DNA from: Strix aluco
Lineage: Eukaryota; Chordata; Aves; Strigiformes; Strigidae
Direction of reading: 5' to 3'
Length of the DNA: 64,000 bases
Assembly: GCF_031877795.1 (NCBI RefSeq)
Contig: NC_133940.1
Span: 5,209,985 to 5,273,984 of the forward strand
The notes under the pieces are model-generated. The model saw only the letters and a list, made by a program, of their open reading frames with translations. It was not told the origin of the DNA and did no database searches. Each line of letters opens with the position of its first letter. Positions within the stretch are counted from its first letter, which is position 1. This document shows, one piece after another, positions 1 through 13,300 of this stretch. The position numbers and the translations under genes were made by a program.

Positions 1-111
1 TTCTAGCGCTGAGGGATCTGGTGTAGTTGAGAACTGTTAATGTTGGGTTGATGGTTGGACTGGATGATCTTCAAGGTCTTTTCCAACCTAGACAATTCTG
101 TGATTCTGTAA
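1..111 (+). mobile_element. CR1 LINE 3' tail fragment
   Basis: The stretch reads as the 3' end of a chicken-repeat-1 (CR1) non-LTR retrotransposon on the plus strand. It has the phrase 'ggactggatgatcttcaagg', then the 'tcttttccaacct' core, and ends in the short tandem octamer-like tail 'attctgtgattctgtaa'. CR1 tails of this form are a hallmark of bird and reptile genomes. The element is cut by the left edge of the window and lies in intron 5 of GABRG4, antisense to the gene. It is a 5'-truncated dead copy with no open frame. Confidence 0.93.
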
Positions 112-1275
112 GGACTGCACTGGTGGGAGTAAGACTTGGGTTGGTGTAAGAGGACATCCCCAGCCTGAAATTTTTATGGGTTTTAGCTCCCTGGGGCAGC
201 ACGGGGCCTTCACTACTCCTTATGACTACCTTCCCTTCCCAGGCACGAGTACACCAAGAATACAAAGGTGCCAACATGGAGGTAGCAAGGCTGTGGCTGC
301 TCAGACTGTCTGTACCTCCCACCCTGGGAGCTGATCTCTGTATGGAACAGAAGGGGTGCATTCTCCGTGGAGAAGAAGGCCTGGCAGGCTGGAGCATGGC
401 TTCTCCTGGCTCTGGCTTTCTTGACAAAGAACCAAGCCTACTGCGAAGCAGGGACCTTGACAACTACGAGAGAGTTCCTCAGAGGAAGGAAGGAGCAAGA
501 GCTTGGCAGCTAACTAGAAGTGTGTTTCTAATTACCAAGCATGTATAGCATGTACCGTTAATTAGCAAAGAATGAAGGATGGTGGGAGACAAGGGGATGG
601 TATCTCCTCAGCATGCTGCCTCCCTCTGAAGCACCTCAGAGCCACGTGAGCTGTATCTCTTCAGTGGCAGGGGAAGCAGGAGATACGAACCCCAGCTAAG
701 ATGACTAAATCAGATTTCCAACTAATGCATGAGGACAGGAACCTCTCGGTGCAGAAAGGCTCACTGCAAAATTACCAGTGGAGATGGGCCAATATCAGCA
801 GCCCTCTCTGCTGATGAGAATGGACAAGTGGGGACTGAGAGGGAAGGTCTGAGTACCCCTCCTTTGTGATGGCCTTGGGTGCAGAAAGTGGTCCTGTCTC
901 TGGGCTGAGAGCCAAGCTGTCCTCTCAGAGAGCGGGAGAAGGGGGAAGATGCCAGGCAGGATGGGTGCCATTTGTCTGCCAGCTGAAGGGATATATTCTG
1001 TCCAGAGTGACCAGAAGGTCACTGGAATAATCACCTCCAACTGTCCACCCAAACTAAGGAGAAACTCAGAGGTGCTGTGAATCTGGCCCTGAAGATCTCT
1101 GCTAGCCCAGGAGTGGGAAGATGCTTCAGGGATGACAGGCAATGGCTCAGGAAGAGAGTCAGAAATTAGGTGAAAAATGTAGCTAAAAGGGAGGATGGTG
1201 TCCCCAGAAGAGTTTTACTCTACTGAGATTTCTTTACTTGCCTTCTAAAACTGTTTTAAAAATACGTATACTCAC
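112..1275 (-). other. GABRG4: GABRG4 intron 5 (partial), no gene seen
   Basis: This is the sequence between the exon 5 donor and the CR1 tail. I looked for the expected 138 bp exon 6 (the strand after the Cys-loop, ending in YFDLSRR-type sequence) and did not find it. The minus-strand open frame at 795-1142 has no receptor motifs and is treated as chance. Confidence 0.7.
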
Positions 1276-1358
1276 AACTGGAAAAAACCAAAGGGCAGGA
1301 GTGAGTGTCCATTGGGAAATTCTGCAGCTGGAGCAGGCACTCAGCCTCAATCGTCAGC
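1276..1358 (-). CDS. GABRG4: GABRG4 coding exon 5 (Cys-loop)
   Basis: This 83 bp exon of canonical size encodes LTIEAEC, then the 13-residue Cys-loop interior with FPMD, then C186 and PLVFSS, ending one base into the next codon. Both cysteines of the signature disulphide (C172 and C186) are in this exon, and the loop length is normal. The acceptor is TCTCTCAG and the donor is GTGAGT at 1275-1270. The next exon, expected to begin with a Tyr-Gly codon pair, is not in the remaining 1275 bases and so lies off the left edge. Confidence 0.95.
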
Positions 1359-4300
1359 CTGAGAGAGGGAGAGAGAGAGGGGGAGACTGAGATTTTGTGT
1401 TGGTGAAGGTGGTTTGATTCCAACACAACAATGTGACAGCGGGATTCTCGCTTCCTTGAGAGAGAAACACTAATTTGTTGAAGATCAGTCTGTTTGCAGG
1501 AACATTTTAAAACAGCAGCAAAATAAAACATATGTTTGGATATTTTCAAAGTGAGAAAAACCATCTAATTTTCACATTCAAAAAGCCTTTTTGTTTAGTG
1601 AGCTTTTCAGATTCATTTATGGGAGTGAGAATTTATGGGAACAAAAGCCAAATGTTTATTACCAGAATGAGATAGCTGGACTGACCAACATAAACTTTTA
1701 AAGGATTTTGGTTTAGGAAACCATTTGTAGTTTTGACTTTTTTCTAGGTATAATATGGAAAACCAGTTTGATTTTCTGGAAGCCTTCATCCTGGGAAGAG
1801 GAAGCCCATTCTGCAACTAGTACTGCATGTGTACTCCCATCAGCTCAGGGAGACATCTCCACTACTCTGTCCCAGGACACCTGGAAACCTCCTCTGCTTT
1901 CACCAGCTCCTTGTTCCCTCACCTCAGCAGCCGGCCACAGTGCCTGCTGGATGTACCTGAGCGTGTAGAGCACTTTTCCGTCATTCCAGATGCGGAGGAG
2001 CTGATTAGGAGTGGTTATCCAGTGGGAATCAGCCCGCTTGGAGTTCCTAAAAAAGGTATCTGGGATCCAGATGCGGCTCACCATGTTGGTGTTCAGCGTG
2101 AGGGCCTTCAAGGTGCTGTTGAAACGAAGGCGCCGGTCGTACCACGTCTGAGCAAAGAAGATATCAATGGTGTATTCCTGTGAAAGAGAAAGAAGAACAT
2201 GTCTTTCTGAGGCGGATTCGGGCAAAGCAGAGCCCTGTCCTCTGGTCTGCAGGCCACCATTTTAGAGTGACAGCCAGAACATTCGCTTTTTAAGTCTGAG
2301 AGCAGATGTTGGTGACCACTGACACCTTTCCAGGCTCATGTTTAGCCTGGGGTCAGGATGTCCATGGCACACTTAGGAAGAGCCAAAGACTGTGTGTTGG
2401 CTAGTGGGCTGAGCTGTAGCATGTTTTGCCTGACCCATGCCTGGAAAGCCAAGACCATACAAACAAGGGCTTGGGCTTCCTCTTGGTGGACAACTCAAGC
2501 CAAACACTCCTTTTAAGCATAGGCATGGACATTGGCTGAATCCAGTCCTAAGTTCAGCTCCACCTTTCAAACAAAGGCAAGGAACGCTGCTCACCAGCTT
2601 ACCAGAGAGGGCAAGCAGACAGCTCTTTCTGTTATTTGTTAGGATACAGCCCAGCAGTGCTCCATACACCTAATTCGTACGTATAGCAATAGTAATGTTG
2701 TGCATAAACCTAGTGAGAATCCATCCCTTGCTGCAGGATTTACACAGTAAATGGTTTATATGAAAAACCATGCTGAAGATGCTGAAGATGCGAAAAGGAA
2801 GCTGGGGAAGGGGCTGCTATGGACCCAGCTCTTGGTGCAACCAGTTCAAAATCTTTAGTCTTTTGCAGACAGAAAACAGAGTTTCCACCATAATGAAAAC
2901 CTTTGGTTTTGGTAAGAGAGAGGGTGTCCTAGCTCACCCCTAACTAGCATTTCTGGGAGGCAGCTCCTGTCTAGATTGGATTGGCAGTAGTCCACATCAT
3001 TAGCCCACCGTTCTGCTGCTTGCTGCTGCAAGCCAATTTACTCCTTACCCTCTTTTTCAGACTGCCTGAGAAGGTGCTAATTAGTGCCATGCAGGAGCAT
3101 GTCTGGCACTCAGTGGCTGTCTGAACCAGACCCCCAAATCCAGTTCCACCAGCCCATATTAAAGGCTGTTGACTGCTCCTGACAGCACCTCTCTGACTTG
3201 GACTTTGCTCCCTTTCACTCCTGTTAAACCCCCATGACCATGAAGGCATCATCTCACTCTCTCCTCTGGGCAGAGATGAACAATGTCTGACTTTGCCATC
3301 TCTCCCTCTTATTCTCCTCCTCCCTCTATTGATTGATCTTGGTGGAATTTTTATGACTGCAGCACATCCTCCCTCCGCTGCCCTTGCTGCTGGTTCAGAG
3401 CCGACTTCTCAAACCATGCTGTTAAAATAGATGCGGTGCTCTTAGCGCGCTCTCTTGGACAGCATGTCCTGCTGAGGGCAGGCAGAGCAGGGCAGCACAC
3501 GACTCCTCGCTTCATTTTCTTCGCCCTCGCTCCACTGTCAGCCAACCGGTGATGAGTGATTGTTACTGAAAACATCCCTTGCATAGGAATGAGATCATGA
3601 GAAAAGAGCATTTGCCATCAGGCGGTCGAGGCACTCTCTGGACTGATCCTTCACCCTGCTTAGACAGGGGGATGAGCAAAGGTGATGGGGATGAGGTCTT
3701 AACATATCTCTGAATGGGGACAGATGCAGAGCATTCGAAGTGATGGCATTGCTTCCACGGTTCATTCAAAACAGCCACGAGGAGACATAGAGCTAGGATA
3801 GCAGCAGCCCTCAAAGCCAAGCGCGCAAGCATCGCCGCTGCCTGAAAACAGGAGAGCCCATTCCAGCATCTGAATGCTCTAGATCGCACTGGGCACTGCT
3901 TGGGCATATAGGGTGTGTGGTGATGAAGGCATGGATCAGATTGTGAAAACAGTGAAAGAGACCCCACAGGTGGGCAAAGAAGTATGGGCACAGCAGGGAC
4001 AAGGTGGGGTAATGGCAGCCCAAGAAAATGACATTATTCTGCTTGGGGCCATTTTCTTTTCCTTGCCAGCTGTTGGGGTCAAAATAACGCAACATTTGAC
4101 ATGTTCTTCCCCACCCCTGCAAATCCCATTTGAGCCAGTATAAGCTTACATTGCTCCTCCTAAGCAGTATCTCTGGTGTAGGAGAAAGCAACTAAAAATG
4201 CAGTGATAAATCCATGTTAGATGCCACTATCAATTTCTATCTCCTAACTGGAGTCATTTGTGAGATCTCGCTTCTGGGCTGGCTGCTCAGGTTAGATGTC

Positions 4301-7300
4301 CTGCTGTAAAGTTCAGCATGCAGGTCTGGGATAACCAGTGCTAACATTCTGGGAGAATGGAGGGTCAGCTATCCCAGGGGTTTGGTGTTTGTTGTCAAGC
4401 CCAGATTTTCAGAAGGGATCAGCATTAAAGAGCTCCTCTTGTGCCATTCATAGCCAGCCTTTGCAAAAGGTGTAGTGCACAAGTCATTCAGCTCTTCTGA
4501 AAAATCTGAGCTGTTATTGTCACTGTCCTGTGGTTTGATCTAATTTCAGTAGCTATTATTAGTACAGCTATTCACAAGGAACAACTTACTAGCTGAGCTG
4601 GCTCCCTTGCCTCTAGGTGGGGAACCCATTGGGAAATGTTGGCATTTACGTTTTACATGGTATTTTCATTGAGAATTATCCGAGGCAAGATGTATACAAA
4701 AATGCTCTGGCTTTTGGGAGTACTTTTACCCTTCAGATTCTCTCCCCCATGCTGTTGCGGAGGAGCGAGCGAGCGGCTGTGCGGTGCTTAGGTGCCACCT
4801 GGGGTTAAACCACGACAGTTCCTGAAGACTTTTAGCACCTGTATCCATCAGGTGCGGTTTGCATTGATGCCAGGGAGCCTTGCAGGACTGCGGCTCTGCA
4901 CTCATCAGCTGTGGGACAGTGCTCAGACCTTTCTCTGAGCATTAATCAGAGCCCACTTGGCTGTAGGCATCTGATCAAGGTGATTCAAATGGGAGGTGTG
5001 TGACCATGGGTTCCCCGCAGTCATTGGAGAGGGGTAGGCACTTCTGGAGGGAGATCCCAATATGAAGCAGTTGTCTTCTGGAAATGCCTCACACTCTTAC
5101 TGACCTTGGGAGAGTCCAGGCAGATCAAGGCTGAATAGCTGAAGTTTGGCAGGATGAGCTCAGCCCCTAAAACTTATGGCAGTGCTGTTTCTTGAACTCC
5201 CACACCCCTGTAGTTTCCCTCTGCCCCTGATTCATTCTCAAGCATCAGAAAGAGATTTCTCAATACCTCAATTTCCCCGTGTGAAAAAAGGTTATTGTAA
5301 AATACGCCTCCAACATTACTGTACCATCTGCTATGCAGCACATGGAGGTTGTTAACTTCTCTGTAAAAGCACGGGCTTTTTCAGTGTTTTCAACAGAAAC
5401 AGCTAGTGAAGTAAGAGGAATCGCTCTAACAGTTAGGTCACGCCATTTGAATCACACGTAGGGTGGCACACACATGTTGGCACGCATGCAACATTACATC
5501 AAACTTCAGTCACAAAATAATAAATGAAACTACCCGTAAGGCAAATCCGGCAGACTGCCTACCCTAACTGCTATCACGTGAGTTTACCCAATGCTGAGGA
5601 ACGCCCTGCAGCGCCGCCGCTGCTAGAGGTGTGGGCTGGTGTCCAACTCAGCCTTCCAGCATGTCCCTGCTGGCCCTTGGTCACCGCCATCACCTGCCAC
5701 ATCACTGATCAGTCCTTGTTTTCCTCATGCGAGCAGCACAGATGCTGCTGAAAACCCAATTCCAGAAAATGGTAAAATCTGAAAATATTTAACGGAAAAA
5801 AACCCCTGTCCTGTAAAAGAGCATTTGTGGGAAATAAAGGGATGTGGAGTTGACAAGAATATTTCATCTTGGAAGAAAAAAAAATAAAACAATAAAAAGA
5901 TTTTACTGCACTCTCAAACCCTTTCATTTTTAAAAACATAGTTTAAGTGAAAAGCTATGGAATTTCTGTGTGAAAAGTAATTTCAAAGAAAACCCCCAAA
6001 TTTTCAATCCAAAAGAAAATAAACAGATTCAGAAACCAGCCTGCTCCCAGCACAAGAGAACTGGGAGCTGGGCACTGTTCTCATTGTGTGCTACCCTTAG
6101 CCCTGCTCCTTGGGTCATCCCAGCCCCAGCTGCTCTAGCCTAACCTTCGTGGCCCTGGAGCACCTCCCTGCTTCCCATCCTGATGTCCTGATACAGCGAG
6201 GGCATCCAGTCTGACCCTGTTAGCTCCTCCCCGTGCCTCCTCTCTCACCTCTGTGTGTATGCGCATACACATGGGGAATCAGCCCATATTTCCAGTTGGA
6301 TTTGGCCCCAGGAACTCTAATCTAGACTAAATTCCACGCTGGATTCTGAGCAGATATGAGTTAGGGCTACCCAATTTCAGACTAACAGCTTAAACTCACA
6401 GGGTTAGCATGACACAACTTGGAATTATCAGTTTGTATTTTCAGGTTACTTTATACACTAAATAAACAGTGTGCCGCCAGAAGATCCTTTTCAAATGGCT
6501 CAAAGCAAGTTAGGGTGTGCAGTTCAGCTGACCCCTCTCAAGGGTGCAGTTAGTGGGATACAGAGGAGTTGGTACCCCATGGTTCCTGTATCCATCTATG
6601 AGCTTCTTCCTCTGTGTTCTTTAAGAGCTCAGCTTTCTGACAAATGCCAAAGAGAGAGGCAAAGCCATGAGATGAAGATGTCTTAGATGTCTTCTTAAAT
6701 TAGGATAAAATCAAGGATTTAATGGGGTTTTTTGCAACTTCACTGGTATTCAACAACATCTCCAAATAGAGGAGACAGAGACTTGGAAACAGGTTCCTCC
6801 ATTTTCCCCTGCTGGAGAGATACTTTGGAAAAATCCTAATTAATACTGGGGCTGAGAGATGAACATCCTAGCCAGTCTCATTCTAGCTTTTATTGTTCTG
6901 ATATTTGTTTTTATTCATACAGCCTCCTTCCCTCTGCACCTCCAAGCAAATCCCTTGCTGCAGTACAGTAAAGCAGGCTGCTTTCCTGGGAAGCATGGCC
7001 AGCATTTCAGGTGGGCTGGTGGGAATCTGATGGGTCCACGCTGACAATCACAGAGCTGAGCAAAGCAGGTATTACAGGGGTGCTGCAGTTCAGGAAAATC
7101 TCAGGACTTATTGGAGAAGACCCAGGAGTGGGGTGTTATTTCTTTCAAGGGCTGGTAGGTCACTCTGTGCAGCTTGAGGCACGTCAGGAAGCCTCTCCTC
7201 CAGTCTCCCTCTTCTGCAAAACAGAGGTCAGCCCAAGCATCCCCCCTGCAGACAGAACTGCGTTCAGCAATTCCACACCCCCACAGCCCTGCACAGGTGA

Positions 7301-10300
7301 GCATTTTCCTCTCCACAACATCCCATGCATCCCTCCCAGCCTGTAAACATCTCTGACAAACCCTGGGCTGCTCCCAGCTGGCTCCATGTCCCAGGGAACA
7401 CTCTTAATAATAGCAGAAAGTCTGGAGACACTCTCCAGAGTAAATAAATAAACTAAATAAAATAATCTTGTTTTAGAATAATCTTTGAATCTGATGCACA
7501 ACTTCTTGTCCCCACAGCTTGTGGGCAGGAACGTGCTTCTAGCATGACATGTGCAAGCACTTTCCAAGGGCAGCAAGCGGGGAGGACGTGTACTAACAGC
7601 ATATGCTGATGCTTGACACTGGACCACTTCAGCGACTGGCTGGGCAGCATCAGGCTTCTCCCAGTTCTCCCATTAGTAGTGTGAGACACCTTGCTTGTGG
7701 ATGCTTCCATGTCCCTGCTCTGGGTGAGTTTTTTCTCCCGAACACAAAGAGCAAAAGAATGAGAATATAAATTTCATTGTGTTTCCAAGGTCCTCCTCTC
7801 TCCAAATCGGACCCCGGAGAGCTTTCTGGACATGATGCTGGAGTAACTAGGAGAGCTCGCAAGGACAAAAGGAGCAGAGCTCTGATGATCTGTGTTTTCA
7901 AGGTGACACACTGAACTTCCCATCTGCTTCACTTCTGCAGCAACACTGGCAGCGCTGTCCTTGTCTTAATGTCTTTCGCCTCTGCCCAGGGATCTCAGTT
8001 GAGACAGCATTCTTTTTATAATACAAACTCGCTGTTAAAAACCATCACCATGTCCTGTGCTCGTGCCAGGAGCCTTCAAACAAGACATTCTGTACATGCT
8101 GCTCTGCCGATTGCGGACTCCCCAATCATGGCTTGCTCACCCTTGGAGTCTCTGCAGATGAGAACTGGACAGGGCTTTCAAAACCAAGTGCTGCCTTCTG
8201 AGATCTCTACCTGCCCATTCCCACACACCTCTGCTCATGCCTGCTCCCATGCACGTGCAAGCAGGGACATCTAAAAGGCAGGCTTTTATACTCACGATAG
8301 CCAACCACCCCAGACTGTTTCTTTCCCCCCAAACCCTTTCTTCTGAGCTGTTCTCTTGTTCCACCGCTTCCTGTCCTTCGGTGATGTTACCTCCTCACAT
8401 GCAACCCCACGATGGCTGCTGATTGCCATGGTGCCCGCTCCTCTTTTCATGGGAAGGTAGCCTGGCACCAGGAGCCTCTCACTGTGAGCCCCAAGGGCAT
8501 GTGTGTTTAGCATCTGATTAACAGTCATTACCCCAAGGATCAAGGAAAGTCCTTGAGTTGAGACATGACATCAGCCAGACTCTGGTTTATAGAAGCACAG
8601 TCTGTCTGCATTGTCCCTGATGAGGTTATTACTGAAAAGGCAGAGGCATGGACACAGGATGCTATATGCAGATGGGGCAGAATTAATTAAAGGAGAAGAT
8701 ACTGAACACTTCAATGAAGTATTATGCAAAGTACCACAGGGAAGGAGCCGCCTCCTTTCAGTTTGGTTTTTCATCACTCTCAGGACAGAACATGGCCTGG
8801 GTGGAAAGTCATTTGTAAGCACCTTCTGATGCAAACAAGGATGCAGCCCAGTTACCATGATCTCTAGAAAATGCCTGGGCTGCTTGCAGAGCAAAGCCAC
8901 ACTTGTCCGAAGTCTTGTTTGTGTGTCAAACCTTACTGCTAAAGCTTAAATGCTCCCCACAGTGTTGGGCTTGAAGGAACTTTGTGCCGGAAGAAGGAAG
9001 CAGGTGGGCGAAGAGGTGAGGACAGAATCACATAGGGTAACTGGAAGAGAATACTTAGCACTTTGGGCAGGTGCTCTTGTTGATTTGTCCTTTAAACTCA
9101 TGGGGTGTTTGACAAGATGAAAAGAAATTTCCTTTGAAAGGGCTAGAAGATAAACCTTCTCACTGCATACAATTAACTCCCCAAGATTGCTCCTCCAGGA
9201 CAGCTTGGCAAGATTCAGATGAGAAGTTGGAATTTCTTTAATTGAACTTCCTATTCCCATGCCACCCACTGCAATTAAAATGAAACACAGGGATGGGCAG
9301 TCTAATAACTGCCCAGGACGGGGAGAGCAGCTGCTGCAGCTTCCCTGTACCGGGCGAAGGAAGGCAGGAGGTCCCACAAATCCTAAACACTCCTGGAGAG
9401 GGGTGTCTGGGATGGTCAGCTTGTCCCCATGGAGACATCTGCAAGTCGGTTGTTGCCTGGGAACACGATCTGTTTCTCCAGCTCTGACATGGTCCTTGCC
9501 CCATCTCTCTGTCCTTACAAAACTCACTGTCCTGGGCTGCTGGATTCCCGTGAGGCTGCCTGCAGGGTCCTGCTCAGTTCAGGAGCTGGACACTGCAGCC
9601 TCACTGCCTCCTCCCTAGGATGGAGAGGCAGGAATGAGAGCAGTATCCTGTTGCAGCAGCAGAGAAATGGCCCTCAGGTGAAGCGAAAGAAGTCAAGAAA
9701 GTTCTCCAAACATTAAATGAGACGAGTGTCTTCAACTGTCAGAGGCATGTGGCTGTGTGGTTTGAAGTATTAGAGCAAGCATCCTTCTAGGCTTAGGGCT
9801 CACCAGCTGGGCCTGTTTCCCTGCTTCCAGTCTGGTACCTCATACAGAAGGGACCACCACTGGCATCACCACTGGCTTTGCCAGAGTACTGCCTACTGCT
9901 ACTGCTGGCTCACCCGATGGACTGGCAGAGTCAACACTGCCTCTGAGATTTAGGGTCTGATTCTTACTTATATCCAGTCCCTGTTTGGGGGGACAGAGTT
10001 TTGGAGGGGTAGAGTAGTCCACAGTAGGCTGTAGACATTTGTAAAGGTCTCAGCACCTTTCCCTGTCTGAACAGTCCACATCTGCTGCCCAGTTCCCTTT
10101 GCGGGTTTTTCATCTTCCCAGGCTTTCTTGGGTTTTCCCTCTTTTCATTTCACTCCTTGCTCTAATCTTTTTTCCTCCTCCATGCTGCTCTCCACACTCT
10201 CTTTGGTCTGTAGCTCACCCCTCTGCTTCTCTGCCTCAGCAAGAAAGGCATTACCACCCTGCCCATACCCCCCTTCAAATAGAAACAGCTTCAATTATAA

Positions 10301-13300
10301 TGGCCCTGTTCAAACATCACATCATTTCTTACCCCCTTCCCAACTTCAGGGCAGGGACTGACTCTCTCTATGGACTGAAAGGTGTCTAGTGATCTCAGCT
10401 GGATGCCGATTGTCATGGAAAGAAAACAAAGTCCCTCCCACTGCAGTCTTAGTGATGAAGAAATTGCTACAGAAGCTGTGCTTTGAGGTCAAGAGAGGAA
10501 GGAAAGGCTGGCAGAGACTGGGAGCCATAGGAGCTCTGCTTTCTGTGCGGATCGGAGCCAGAAGCTTCTTCCAGTGCAGGAATTGCATGGCCTGGCACAC
10601 AGCAGCATGCAAAACCAGAGGGGGTAAGAACGGGCGAACAAGGTAAGGCAGTGTCCCTCTGTCCCAGCAGGCTCCTACAGCGGGCAGTCACAGGGGCGTA
10701 GGGGCAGAGTATAAGGAGCAGGAAAATTACTGCAGCCTTCAAAATATGCCCTCCTCTGCGGGAACCACCTGCGTCCAACGAGCACTGAGCTCTGTCAAAC
10801 CGCCTTCTTGGGTGGCATGCTGACAGGGTGGAGAAGCCAGCAGAGCCCAGAACTGGTGCTGAAGAAGCGATGCTCACCAGTAGCCATGGGAGCGGAGCTG
10901 CGCCTGGGAGGTGAATCACAGGCTGCTGTGGGCTAACAGGCTGTCCCACGAGGAGTCATGGCACAGCACAAAGCGTCAGGAGGAAACTGGCCCTGGCTGG
11001 GCAGTATGATGCAGCTCTCCAATAATCAGTGAGCCAGGATGGCACCTCAGAGAGAGGTGCCTCCCAAACCCCGATACTGCTCTGTCCTCCCACCAAAATG
11101 GGTCTGAGAAAGCACAGTGCACCCACGTCCCTGGGATGCCATCCATTGTATGGAAATGCCTCTGCTGGCCAGGAGGAAAATGACTTGTCTGCCTGTATAA
11201 ATCCCTTTCTAATCCTCGTCCTCAAGGAAAAAAAGCACATTCAAAAGATCTGAGAAGGTTCTGCTTTCACAAAAGGGGAGGGTTTCGTGCCCTCTGCAGA
11301 AATCCTCACTCCTGACACTGTTCTCTCCTGGCCCCAGATGAAGGAGGAGGTGGGGACAGTGTACTCTGCTCTGCTGACTCCTTCAAGGAAACCTGTTTCA
11401 TGTTGTCTCTCATACCCCTTGCTGTGCTTGCCAGCTTTCTCTTCCTGCCCTGCCAGTTCCTTGATTTAGCTCTTTCTCCCTGCTTCATTTTGTTTTTCCT
11501 TTCCCAATTCCTCTTTTCAAGCCACCACAAAATCACAGCCCAGTCCTAATGAGATTTCAAGGGAGCACCAGGCTGAGGAAAGCAGCTTGGAGAAATTAAA
11601 CAGGTTACAGAGAAAGAACAATTTCTTTCTGTCTCCCCTGTTGGGTATTCAAAGGGCAAAGGAAGCCGGACTGCAGTTACACCAGGCCAGCTGATTCTCC
11701 TTTCCAGGCACACACCCACACTTCAGGCCAGGCGTGGTGGTCATTTGGAAGCTAGGACACGAGCCACCAGGCAAGCAGGACCTGCAGAGCTCTGCTGCTC
11801 CAGGCTGCTCATTTCCCATGGCATCTGACGGCTGCCAAAGACCCTCCTCAGAAACTGGGGGCTGGTAGTCCCAGTCCTTTTTTCCAGCTCCCAGCTGTTT
11901 CATAGAGCCCCAGCCTACTGCAGATGCCTCCTTTAAAACTAAGCCACTCTACCTTCTCCAGCTCTCCTAGATGGCTCTAGGACCTCTCTGGAGAATAGTG
12001 AATAAGATGAAGGCTCAGGTTTTCTGCATAAGGAATGCACTTGCATATCCCAGAATCATACATACAAAGACACTAAACAATTTTGGGTCTTGAGCTTAGT
12101 CCAAAGTTCCCAGGAGCTGGACAGCACATTCTCTCCTGCTCCTTACCAAATCCCACCACTGGACCTGCCTTTGACTTTCTGTGATAGCAGCAACACTGAG
12201 GTATTTTCATCTCCTCTCCTGCTGATCCAGTGAGAGAGGATCAGCATCTAAGCAGCCCCCGACCTCGCTGCTGCGGAACTGGACTGAAGCTTGCAGCCAG
12301 CTCTGCAGGAGGCTGCACGCAGAGCTCACATCCAAACAGCCATGAGCAGTGCAACGGGAGCTTGGCTTCACGCGATGGCTCACTCCTCCCTTGCAGCACA
12401 AACTGGGTGCCTGACATCCCCATTCCCAGTGCTCCTTCCATCCCTTCTCGGCAGAGACCCTTCCTCCTCAAGCCTCCTGGTGAGATTTCCTCTGCAGATC
12501 CCTCTGGCACACAGCTCCAAGCCATGTCACCACTGTGGCTCTTTGTTGTGGCAGGGGGACCCAGGTGCATCGTGCCTTCTCATAAGGTACAGATTAACGT
12601 GACAAACTAAGGCTGCAAGCTCTGGACAGGTCTGTTAGTCCACCACTACCAGATCAGGAAAGGAAACGGTCATTTGAATATTATGGTTCTTTTTGTCTTT
12701 GGCTTTTCTTTTCAAGGCGCAAATAAAGAGAAGATCAGCCAGTTATCATATTAACTTCACCCTCCTACCTTCCTGTCGCTGTAGGAACCACCAGCCTAAC
12801 TCCCACAAATTTTTTCTACTTCTCTACCCACTGCTCCACTTTGTCTCCTTATCCTCACTACACTACTAAGGTGGCTCTGGGTGTCTGTGGAGGAGAAAGA
12901 CAGACCAAGGGACATAGGACTGTTGTGGGAGGTGTAACAGGTACACTGGCAAAGCTGGAGGGAAAGAGAAGCAGATCGGGGGGAAGTGTCAGGAATGAGG
13001 CTTACAACATTTGCAGAGTCTCTGCTCTGACCTCCCCTGTTCCCCAGCCACATGGAGACAAGGTGTTCCCCCACCCACACTCTGAAGTGTTTTGGTTCAC
13101 ACATCCCATGTGCATCTGCCGGTGGGTAAGCCTGCACTGCAGTTCTCCTGTTGAGCAAAGCTGATCAGATGGTTAGAGCCAGTCCCAGATAACTGCAGGT
13201 CAGAGAACCACCATGGAAATCCTCACACCAAAGCCCTCTGGACACGAAGATGGACAAGCAAGGCTTATTCCAGGGTCCCCAGGTACCATCAGCTCCGTAC

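Noticed and set aside
6859..7044. Plus-strand frame starting [20 protein letters not shown], signal-peptide-like
   Set aside because: The hydrophobic run comes from T-rich DNA, the remainder is random, and there is no acceptor, promoter or poly-A signal. Chance is more likely.
7650..7901. Minus-strand frame with a hydrophobic leader resembling a signal peptide
   Set aside because: The apparent first Met is a TTG codon at 7901-7899, not ATG, and the rest of the frame has no recognisable features.
10850..10865. TGGTGCTGAA half-site suggesting an RE1/NRSF silencer, as in other neuronal genes
   Set aside because: Only one half of the 21 bp RE1 matches; the GGACAG/CTGTCC half is absent at proper spacing. 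A similar half-site at about 62305 also fails.
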